Of a DNA stretch of 64,000 nt, positions 55,216 through 64,000 are shown one piece after another. The position numbers were made by a program, and so were the translations under genes. The DNA comes from Escallonia rubra. Taxonomy: Eukaryota; Streptophyta; Magnoliopsida; Escalloniales; Escalloniaceae. Numbering within the stretch: the stretch's first letter is position 1; every line of letters starts with the position of its first letter. Location: assembly GCA_033065855.1 (NCBI GenBank), contig JAVXUO010000271.1, positions 434,001-498,000 of the forward strand. Reading direction: 5' to 3'. A model generated the notes under the pieces. It was given only the letters and a program-made list of their open reading frames with translations. It ran no database searches and was not told the DNA's origin.

Positions 55216-55696
55216 ATGTTAAGTAAAATATATGTCATTTCAAATCCATGCTTGGAGCCTTTGCACCGACGCTTTGAGACCGCTGCTCTTTTGGCAATGT
55301 CTTCTTCGTCACCACTCAAGATGATGAATCTTTTATGCCGTTATTTGCTCCGATCATTTCAGATATGCTCCGATTTCTTCAATGCAGCTCTATGTGATTT
55401 TTGGGGTTTTTCTTGATCCTCTGGATCTGATGGGCTTAAATTGTAGTTTTTGTCTTGGGTTGATCAGTTTTCTTTGCTTTATTGAAGAGGCGTCGTTGCT
55501 AGGGCTGGAATTTAGCCGGCGGTGACCGGTATTTTTGGCCGACAAGAGTGAGGGTTTAAAAGCTGGTTGTGGGGTTATCCATTGTGGTTACTGGGTAGTG
55601 TGTCTAGGGTTATGGACTGGTGTCCTTGGGGGTGGGGGCCCTGGGAAGGGGGGGTAGGGTAATCAGGGTAATCTGCTCTAGGGGTTTTTGGGGTTT

Positions 55697-55712
55697 GGGG
55701 GGGGGGGGGGGG
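55697..55712. repeat. Poly-G run, 16 bp
   Basis: Uninterrupted G tract. Similar tracts of 18, 18 and 12 G occur at 21100, 59291 and 61599. Confidence 0.95.
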
Positions 55713-55729
55713 ATGAAGAGGGATATAGT

Positions 55730-58093
55730 TACAGATGGCAATAAGACCCAAAACCGGCGGATCCCCGCCCCGCCCCGGTCCGATAGGAACGGGTACTTTT
55801 GACTTTGACCGTATCACGGGGCGAGTATGGTTTTTTTTAAAAATAATCCGCAGCGGGTTAGGATCGGGTGTGGTATTTCATCTAGCCCGCCCCGGTATCC
55901 GCCCCGCCCCGCGCCCCGCTATTTTAACCATATACTTCATTTAATCCTAGCCGTCTATCCTTACATACATATAAGATTTCATTAAAAACCCTAAAGGTCC
56001 ATCTTCTATTCTTCTCTCACTGCCGCCCAGCTACCTTCTCTGTTATCTCTTTCTTGGCGACTCCGTCGAGATTCCCCACCAGCCAGGCAGCCACCGCAAC
56101 TCCTCCTTCTTTGTTCTCTCCCTCTCGCCGATGCCGCCGAGCTTCCCCACCAGCCACCGCAACTCTTCCTTCGCTGCTCTCTCCCTGTCGGCGACTCCGC
56201 TGAGATTCCGCACCGGCCACCAGCCATCGTGACTGAATCTCCAATCACAAAGGTAAGCTCCATGAATTTTTAGAAGTTTTAAAATGTGCAATTGTGCATA
56301 GGCTACCTGTAATGTGCATGCCGACATTGATTTTTATTTATTTATTTGTGGACTGTGGCAAAGCATTTGTATGCTGGTGCAAATTTGTGTGTTTGGAGGA
56401 TTAGGGATTATGAAGCACAATTATTTTGATAGTAGCTGAATAGATATGATAATTCTTCTACTCAATTTCTCAATTGCATGAAGATACTACTGTTGGCAAG
56501 CGAAATCTTCCTTTATAAGAATTCCGGTTGAAGCATTACATCATCCAGAAGTTTTCTGATTTTGGGCTTACAATCTGCACTTTGAATGACCTAACAACAA
56601 TTTTGTCCAAAAGAAAATTTCAGATTCACCTTAGATCACGCAAAGCAGATTCACCTTGAGATATTATATCTTAGAATGAACCTTAGATCATTTGGGCAGG
56701 CTGTGGAGGTGCCAGGAGAGAGAATAACCATGCGTTGGATTTGGTCCTGGGTGTATCCAATGTTGCACAGGTAGAGAGTATGTCATCAGTTGTGTCCCTG
56801 GTGTAGGCTGCAATGCAGAGTTGGAAAAAGAATTGGCAAGAAATGAGGTATTATGTAGGGACTGATCTTATACGTACGCCATATGCCCAAAAGGTCACCT
56901 TGAGATATTATATTTTAGGATCCTATTTAGCAATCATATTAACCTTTAGATCAGGCAAAGCAGCATTTGGATAAAAGTTTAAATGCATATCTTGAATTGC
57001 CTAAGGTGGTGGTGATGGTTGCGAACACTAGATAGCCTTCAAGAGGCAGGACTGGAATAGGTGCTTATGTCACACTCATATTCCTTGGTTTGAGATATAT
57101 TACAATTTATTAACCTTAACTAGCAAATGAATTCTAGGAACCTTCACATTCTTGCTTTAGCAATTGTAGTGTTATTATGCCGATAGTAGTGACAACTTTT
57201 TTCTCTTATATTCAACCTTGTTACGGCAATTATGTAACTTCTTTTTGTTTGTATATGATGGAAAACCATCCCGAATCAGGCACCCTTTGGACTCATGTTT
57301 GCAACCGAAAACTTCAATACATTCAAAACATCATAGGGCAGATTTTTTATAGTTTATACAAAAATCTGCTGATTTATACATTTACGTATCACTTCAAGCA
57401 TTAATGCCTTATAGGCTTGCAATTACAGATTTTTGATAGAGTTTTCTTTGTGTTTCGGTTCGGATGAATATATAGATAAAATCATGTCTTCCAACGAAAT
57501 TTCGTCTTTGCTCATTGCACCATTTCAACTCTTTACCTTCTTTTATCTATTTATTTTAACGTCATTTTTTCCTTTTAACTTTTAACAGTGAACATGGACT
57601 CCATTTGTATTTGGAGTGAGGACCAGCTGGACTAAGTTGCTTTGGAAATCGTTGTGCTATTTGTTGTATTTGTATTCGTATTTGCTACTTCTAAGTGATT
57701 ATTTTGCGGAATTTGTATTGAAGTTAAGCTATTTCGAAAATGTGTAATCTATTTGAATTGTGGTGTCATTTATTCGAACTGTGATGCAATCTAATCTATT
57801 AATCCTTTAGGATTTTGGACATTAATTTGATATCTCTATTTTATTTCTTTTGATGATATAGTTTTGTAGTGCAAAATTATTAAAATTTATGGTCAAAAAG
57901 CAATTCTGCCAAGTGCCAAAGCAGGCGGGGACGGGATGGGTTTTCTAAAGTATTTTAAGGTCGAATATGGTATTAAAATTATATGGCCCGGTGCGGGGCG
58001 GGGGCAGGGCAGGGCGGGGCGAGATTTCAGGGGTAGCGGGGCGGGTGCGGATCTTATAAGATCCGCATCCGACCCTCCCCATTGCCATCCCTA
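55730..58093 (+). mobile_element. hAT element, non-autonomous, 2.4 kb
   Basis: Ends TACAGATGGCAATAAGAC and, reversed, TAGGGATGGCAATGGGGAGG. The 8-bp target duplication GATATAGT is perfect (55722-55729 and 58094-58101). Both arms carry CCCCGCCCCG-type GC-rich subterminal repeats. No transposase is encoded. Inside, 55995-56252 looks like a leader exon ending AAAG|GTAAGC, and contains a roughly 60-bp repeat (CGACTCCG(T/C)(C/T)GAGATTCC, AGCCACCGCAACTC) seen three times. The rest is AT-rich with no recognisable exon. The element may carry a captured host promoter. Confidence 0.93.
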
Positions 58094-58569
58094 GATATAG
58101 TCCGGCTTACCCTAGTTTATTGTTGGTTGCTGCCCGGCTTTACAGTGGCCGTGTTGAAATGCTGGTGAAATATTGTGAACCATGCAGGGTTGGATGCCTC
58201 TTGTTTTCCGCTGTGATTCCTTTGATTGTTGAGGATTCCTTCGATTATTCGTCCGGTTTCGGTTGACTTCCTTGGTGTAATTTTTGTGATTCTTGTTTTA
58301 CGTTGTTTTGTCTTTATTTTTAATAGGTGTTGTTTGTAACCTTTAGACTTCTGCATGTTACTTAAAGTTAGACTAAAGTGTGTGATATACTCTGCTTTAG
58401 TTTAATTGTAATTTGTATCGGGTTTGTTCTTAGTTTCTGACCTTTATGGTCTTATATACAATGAGTCACGAGAATGTCGTGACCTATACATGTCATTGGG
58501 CGACTTCGTAACCTTTAATTTTCAATGTTATTCTCTTATTACCAAAAAAAAAACGGCATAGTGGAGAGA

Positions 58570-59400
58570 ATGTACATACATGTCAAGCTCTTTTTTCTTT
58601 TTGTTTTTCTAAGCAAATTGCATTAATTAAAATTACCCATTACATCCTAAAGGCAATACCCAAATAGGCATTCTTGGAAAGACAAAGACAATCGCATCCA
58701 AACGGATGGTCTCGGAAATGGCCAACATGGCCTTGGAGGAAACACAGTAAAGATAAAGGCTACCCGTATTTGGGGATACCAATTTAAGGAGCAGCCAGAT
58801 CCGGAAGATGCAAGAAATTCCATCAGATCCTTCGCTCACACTGAAATAGAGGTGAGAGCCTTGGGCCGCATAGAGTGGCAGCTTACATTACTGCCGCGGT
58901 CAACATCGGAGCCATAGAAGGTGGAGGAGGTCCTCCCAAGGCCGGATCGGAGCAATCCACAGCTCGAAGGGAATGTGCATCCTTCAGATTTAATAGATCC
59001 GGCATCTTCAAGCCACAATCCCATCTTTCCGGACCCACATCGAAGATTTCTAGCCAAACTCTTCGGATCGGCGATCTGGAGACAACGACGGATCTGAGAA
59101 AAAACTCGCAGATCTGAGAGTAGCGAAATGGATGGGGTACTTTTGGGGCTGAAGCGGTTCTAATCTAGAGGGATAGTGGAGATCGGAAGGGGAAGAGAGG
59201 TATTGGTGGGTGTTGGGAATCGGCTGGGTGGGTTGCCCGGGGGGTGGGGGGAGAAGATGCAAAGGACAAGAAGGGAAAGGGCCAGAGGGCGGGGGGGGGG
59301 GGGGGGGGCTCCCCTTCCTGCCTAGCAGCCATGGAAGCTAAAAGAGGAAGGGGCGGCGGCTGAATCTTAGAGAGAAGGGGTAGAGGGAGTTATTTTACAG
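58570..59400 (-). mobile_element. LINE- or SINE-like fragment, minus strand
   Basis: The minus strand ends GTAATTTTAATTAATGCAATTTGC followed by an A-rich tail (AGAAAAACAAAAAGAAAAAA), like a LINE 3' end. Upstream are GC-rich frames at 58836-59262 without a domain I recognise, including a Pro-rich 70-codon frame. It lies tail to tail with the plus-strand LINE end at 58552. Confidence 0.4.
59291..59308. repeat. Poly-G run, 18 bp
   Basis: Uninterrupted G tract flanked by GGGC and CTCCCC. Confidence 0.95.
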
Positions 59401-61194
59401 AGAATGGGTCTTTTTTTTCTTCTTTTTTCTTTTTGAGTACATGCGCAGATAGGCAACTTAACGTACAAGTGGGCATGCACTACGTTCCACAAAAGTATAA
59501 GCAAACAAGTTATCAGAAATTGAAGGAGAAAAAAAAAAGGTACATTAATTTTGTGTAAAGTAGCCAAGTATTATAGCTTTAAAAGACATTTTGGAGATGG
59601 CTTTACCATCATACTGGAGACTTTTGTATGACTGTTATCAAGAAAATTCTTATCAATGTTAAATAAAAATTCAGTAGGTTATTTTATGTATGGATTTTTT
59701 TGATGAGATAAAACGTTGTATAACGTTGTTTCTGCTACTTAGATACACACAGTTCAATCCTTGTTTTGATGTTCAAAATTGTGTGCGGAGTAAATTTTCA
59801 AGGTTTCCAATAAACTTTAAAAAAAAAATAAGTATTCATTCAGTTTGCCCAAAATAATCTCTGCCCTTCATTGATTATGGTCCTAGGAAATATCTTGTGC
59901 GTGGATATTCTCTGACTTTTCTATGAAAACATGTGATACATATGTCGTTGACACAATCTTCTAGAGTCGTTTGGGTCTCTTTGTTACTTTTATGACAGAT
60001 AATGGCTGACACAATGTGAGCTTCTGGGTTCCTAGATGCAGCTTCTTTGAATTTGAAGACGAGGGAATATGATATCCTGGAAATAAACAGATAATTATAA
60101 CAATTAGATCGACTTAGCAAAATCGTGTACTTTGAAAGGTGAAAATACGTCGACTCCAGGTGATAAGATTTACAAAATTCAATCACAACGGCATCCCATC
60201 TATGGGAAAAATACACGCACCCGATTGCTGATCCAGCTCATTACATCACGTCATTCACTAGTTAGTAATTGTCTCATGAAAGTAATATCAATATTCTTCT
60301 CTTCTCTAATTCACAAAACGAAAACACAAATGAAACGAAGAATGCTTAAAAAATAATTGGCCAGAATTTGCTAAACCAATTTTGATCGAACTGTTTGCTA
60401 GTACGCATCACATGATTTCGCTGATGTAAAGAGGAAAGCACCGCTCTTGGCTTGTAAAAAAGTTAAAAGTACACTCATTAAGCCCTGGGCGGTACTGATA
60501 GCTTCGTTTCCAGCTGCTTAGCAAATAGCAATCAAAGCTCGGACTGCGCAAGTCCAATAACTGAACGTAGCGGTCTTAGCATTGCAGCTCTCCACATTTG
60601 GCTCTTCCCCATTCCCAAAACTCTTTCCTCCCACCCACGCATTTGGATGGGTCACTTTCTCATTTCTTCAATCGGTCCCAATCTCGTTAGAGTGAAATTA
60701 AAGAACCTCCATGTCCGCCATAAGTGGAGAGTGCTGGTTCTCGCTTTCACTAAACACCACGAAAACTCCCAGGCTCTAATGTGGGGAGGGACCAACTCAC
60801 TCTCTCTTCATAAACAACTAGTGGACTCTTGACCACCACAGCGACCTTTCTTACCATGGGTCTAATCAAATACGGAGTATTAGACAACGATCACATGGGC
60901 TTCTAAAATAATGAAAACACAAGAAAAACGAATGGTTTTCTGAATGTTTGTTGTTCTTAGTATCCCTCATTTCATATGTGACTCATTATAGAGTCCGGAA
61001 ACCATGATATGATTTAGGTATTTTCTTGTTACGGCTGATGCCTAACGACTTAAGTGATACACAACATGTTGCAAAAATCAACAGTTACCAAAACGAGCAG
61101 AAAATACTCCGTCTAACACGCATCCAACGGAGCCCGTGATCACATGAATTGAGCTTACTGATATCGGGCATGCCCGTTCGGAAACTCAAGAATT
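59401..61194. other. Intergenic DNA, no gene recognised
   Basis: The longest frame is on the minus strand, 59875-60216, 113 codons, ending with FKFKEAASRNPEAHIV and CVNDICITCFHRKVREYP. An AG before GATATCATATTC near 60080 could be a splice acceptor, so this could be a terminal exon, but I do not recognise the protein. The 61-codon plus frame at 60647-60832 is likewise unrecognised. Confidence 0.3.
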
Positions 61195-61409
61195 GCTTGC
61201 ACTACATCCTTCCCCAAAATCCCCCAGTTTTGCTGATAAAACTCCACAGTGTATCCTTCTGGACTTGGAGCTGTGTTTGTTTTGAGAGAAAACACAACAT
61301 TTTTTATTTCTTCTTCTATTACAGGGTCTGCCAGCATTATTTGGTCCATAAGATAAATTTTCTTCTTTAACACTTGGCCAATAGAGCACGCCTTTTTCAA
61401 TTTTGTGTG
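61195..61409 (-). pseudogene. LINE (L1-type) reverse transcriptase N-terminal fragment
   Basis: The frame reads KKACSIGQVLKKKIYLMDQI, then PVIEEEIKNVVFSLKTNTAP, SPEGYTVEFYQQNWGILGKD and VVQAILEF. This is the region of plant L1-type RT with the EEI-(x)n-KAPGPDG-F-F-x-x-W-x-I motif, with PGPDG changed to PSPEG. It is cut at 61409 by the gypsy LTR and ends downstream within 20 codons. Confidence 0.85.
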
Positions 61410-63081
61410 TGTTGCTGTTAAAAATATGGTCCGCGTACGTTGCGGAACCCGAGCATAGACCGATGACCTGCAAGACATGAAACGAGTGACCGCCGGGTGG
61501 GGTTCCCGGCGGAGAACTCTCCGATGCTTAAGTCAGAGCGCAACTACATGATAATGACTCTGAAAAAGCATGAATGTGTGTAGTTGTCCCATACCTGAGG
61601 GGGGGGGGGGTAGACCTCTTTATATAGGGGTAGGAAGAAGAGCCGTAGTAGGACTGGGCCGTAGGCTAGATGTGTTAGGATCGCGTTAGGATCCTTGAGG
61701 ATCACGTCACAATCTCTGATAAGATAATTATTGGTCTCCCAGTTCGACTAGGATTGCCGGGTATTCCCAAATTATTGGGAGTTATATTTGAGGTATATCA
61801 TAAGCGCCCAACTTCGTTAGCCAATATGTTTGGCGTAGGAAGTTTATACCCGGTGTCTTGAGACATACGTTAGATTTGTAACGGATTCTCCATCCTCATG
61901 TACGGGAAATAATATTTCTCTACTCCATGTGCTCGGACCTAAGCTCTTGGGAAGCGAAGCCTTGGAACTTTGCCCGAGTAGGATGCTAGAACTCTATCTC
62001 TCGAGAGTTAGGTCTTTCGAATACTCTATCTCTCGAGAGTTAGGTCTTTCGAATGTCGCCTAAGTAGGCTACTCGAAATCATCTTTAGGAAGATGAATCA
62101 TGGGATCTCGGGATCCATTAGAGGTTGTGCCCCACGTTAGCCTCTCTAGAGAGAGGACACAGAGTTGTGCATGCAAGTTGTTGCATGTGCTAAGTGTTTG
62201 AATGTCCCCTTGAGGGGTCACCTCTCCTGTGGAGGGTGTTTGTTTTGTGCAAGTGTGTGTTTGTTTTGAGCTCACGACATCATGCTTGCATTTTACTTTG
62301 ACGCGAACCCTTATCGTCAGCTAAGGGCTGGCAAAGAAGCCTCGCACTCACGCTCGGCCATGTTTCAAATTAACAAACAAGGTAGGGCGACGAACTCCTA
62401 CTAGGTTTTGCCATTTCACGGGTTAGAACTATAGCTAAACCGTTCAGATAGAACTTGAGCTCTATCCTCTCACCCTTGAGAGTGTTCGTTGCAAGTGTGT
62501 GTTCTTTAGCTTGAGCTAACCACATCATGCTTGCGTTTTACTTTGACACGAACCCTTATCGTCAGCTAAGGGCTGGCAAAGAGGCCTCGCACTCACATTC
62601 GGCCAGGTTTCGAATTAACAAAACAGGGTAGGGCGACGAACTCCCACTAGGTTTTGTCGTTTCACGGGTTAGAACTATAGCTAAACCGTTCGGATAGAAC
62701 TTGAGCTCTATCCTATCACCCTTGAGGGTGTTCGTCCCTTGAGGGACCGCCCTAGAGAGCTAGTGGAACGTAGAGTTCTGATAAGTGCCCTTGAGGGGGA
62801 ATGGAACATGGAGCTCATGTAAATGCCATGGGGGGCTGGACGGAACTTAGAGTTTTCGTCATACGTGCCCTCGGGGGCGGATGGAACGCAAAGTGCTCTG
62901 ATTCACCAGTTGCGTTGGTAGCATGCGCTGGTGTGAATGTTTGACTGTTGATAGTCAGTCACTGTATAACCGGATATATAATGTCGAGGCGGTAGGATAC
63001 TGTAGCAAAAACCCTAAATGCGACTTCAAGTCACAGGGTGCTGTGAATTTGTTCCTTGCTTATGGAGTGGTTTGTACATCA
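61410..63081 (-). repeat. 3' LTR of the gypsy element, 1.67 kb
   Basis: Contains a 242-bp tandem duplication (about 62243-62484 and 62485-62735; shared blocks CATCATGCTTGC, CGAACCCTTATCGTCAGCTA, GGTAGGGCGACGAACTCC, AACTTGAGCTCTATCC), a 46-bp duplication of CTCTATCTCTCGAGAGTTAG (61994 and 62023), and two degenerate 81-bp repeats (62750-62890). The block with GCGTTGGTAGCATGCGCTGG at 62911 pairs with 5553 in the other copy. Confidence 0.85.
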
Positions 63082-63488
63082 AGCCCCTTGCAAGAAATAA
63101 AAGTACGTGACTGACAAAACAGCCTTTGAAGGAATAAAGCATATAAAAATGCACATGATTGAGAACGGTGTTCAACACCGTGGCCCCCTTAGGGTTTTGT
63201 CGGTTAGCCGACAGGGGGTGTGATGCACTGCGTGTCACAGGTGAGCTTAAAACGTCAAAGCAGTTGGAGCCTCGACTTGTAACGTGCTTGAACCACTTGA
63301 CGAAATTGCATTATACTAGAACACAACTAGATCTAGTTAAAAGCGCACTGGAAGTAGCCTTCGAAAGGCTTTGGTAGCACTAAAAATTATAATCGCTTTA
63401 TTATTAGCAACAGATATGCACTATAAAAATGCACAAACCCTTTTAAAGAATGCGCAGCATGTTCAGTCCAATTGTGCATTCTAAAAGC

Positions 63489-64000
63489 TTAATGGTAAAA
63501 ATAGCTTCCAGCATATGTCAACACAACGATGGTGTGCGACTGGAAGTATATTCTCAATTTTCTCGCCGATAAGACAAGGGCAAGGGCCACCTTGTCTATT
63601 CGAGGGTACCTCGTCTCCACGTCTTGTAGGACATTACTCATGTAATAAACATGTCTTTGCTTGCCTTCCTCTTCTCGGATTAAGACCGTGTTGACCGCTA
63701 CTTCACTAACCGATAAATATAAGAACAAGTTTTCACCAGTAACTGGTTTTGTAAGAAGCGGCGGGGACGATAAATAATGCTTCAATTCTTCGAACGATTT
63801 TTGGCATTCTTCAGTCCACTCAAAATCTTTCGCCTTCCTGATGGCCTTAAAAAAGGGAAGGCATTTTTCCACTAATTTGGACATGAACCTTCCTAAAGAA
63901 GCCACTATTCCTGTAAGCTCCTGAACCTGCTTAATTGTCTTAGGCGACTTCATGGCCTGAATTGCGCCTATCTTCTCTCGGTTTGCTTCAATACCCCGCT
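63489..64000 (-). pseudogene. Ty3/gypsy RT end and RNase H fragment
   Basis: The frame is open from the window edge: EANREKIGAIQAMKSPKTIK, then VQELTGIVASLGRFMSKL, FEWTEECQKSFEELKHYL, SSPPLLTKPV, LYLSVSEVAVNTVLIREE and RYPRIDKVALALVLSARKLR. This is the RT thumb or connection and the start of RNase H of gypsy polyproteins; the typical D in LYLAVSD is S-E here. It leaves the family after HTIVVLT and stops at 63489, so the rest of RNase H and the integrase are deleted. The Met at 63953 is internal. Confidence 0.9.

Larger units (their letters stand above)
55216..58552 (+). mobile_element. LINE-like 3' region, split by a hAT element
   Basis: The left part (about 55216-55729) and right part (58102-58552) join at the hAT insertion. 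The right end reads GTTATTCTCTTATTACC followed by ten A, a common 3' end of plant L1-type LINEs, with TTTATGGTCTTATATACAATG before it. No ORF remains. The left limit is uncertain because it touches the copia LTR, and no target duplication was found. Confidence 0.55.
61410..64000 (-). mobile_element. Ty3/gypsy element, 3' LTR and pol fragment, cut by window edge
   Basis: On the minus strand pol enters from the window edge (64000), breaks near 63520, is followed by about 400 bp of non-coding sequence, a short polypurine-like GCAAGGGGCT (63082-63091), then the 3' LTR (63081 to 61410, 1,672 bp). The LTR has ends TGATGTACAAACC and ACAGCAACA, and a minus-strand TATA box near 61619. It is the same family as the element at 4331-7557. 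A likely target half-site is TTGTG (61405-61409), in LINE RT; the other side is outside the window. Confidence 0.85.

Noticed and set aside
59875..60216. 113-codon minus frame as a host gene
   Set aside because: No recognisable motif and no supported neighbouring exons; noted only as a possible terminal exon.

Overview
This window looks like nuclear DNA of a flowering plant, probably a eudicot. It is AT-rich and almost wholly built of nested transposable elements: LTR retrotransposons of Ty1/copia and Ty3/gypsy type, CACTA and hAT DNA transposons, LINEs, MITEs, minisatellites and an endogenous pararetrovirus. I cannot name the species. No bacterial operon, tRNA, rRNA or CRISPR array is visible. 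All exon joins and family names below come from reading the sequence, not from a database search.

Layout. 1-9862: AT-rich DNA carrying a diverged 1.2-kb tandem duplication, interrupted at 4331-7557 by a minus-strand, apparently non-autonomous gypsy element with an 81-bp minisatellite in its LTR. 9863-12766: a CACTA element (target duplication AAA) carrying a short exon piece that reads like UDP-glucose 4-epimerase. 15347-17545: the only plausible ordinary host gene, on the minus strand, with at least seven coding exons whose phases all agree and a cystatin-like domain near the C terminus. 19049-20452: a collapsed copia element holding only reverse transcriptase between two 250-bp repeats. 20497-27463: a 7-kb CACTA element with an apparently intact five-exon accessory transposase gene, the last exons of the catalytic transposase gene, and several satellite-like arrays, including five G-boxes spaced exactly 21 bp apart. 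28431-29297: MITEs and TA repeats. 29390-39060: a scrambled, very AT-rich endogenous caulimovirid with two partial genome copies and an inverted coat-protein block. 39065-40757: a decayed plus-strand copia. 40757-42600: minisatellites.

42825-48282 is a nest three deep: a tandem TRIM-like array, into which a 3.6-kb gypsy solo LTR inserted (duplication ATATA), into which a 1.2-kb hAT element inserted. 48991-55215 is a minus-strand copia with both LTRs and a perfect ATGTT duplication; it lost protease and integrase and received an 868-bp hAT in gag. 55216-58552 is LINE-like sequence split by a 2.4-kb hAT. 61195-61409 is a LINE reverse transcriptase fragment cut by the long LTR of a gypsy element that continues to the window edge and is related to the one at 4331-7557.

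The parts therefore do not form a pathway; the window is a record of successive insertions, gene capture and decay. The strongest leads are the captured epimerase exon, the helically phased G-box array, the viral mosaic with an extra small reading frame, the intact CACTA accessory gene, and the cystatin-domain gene.
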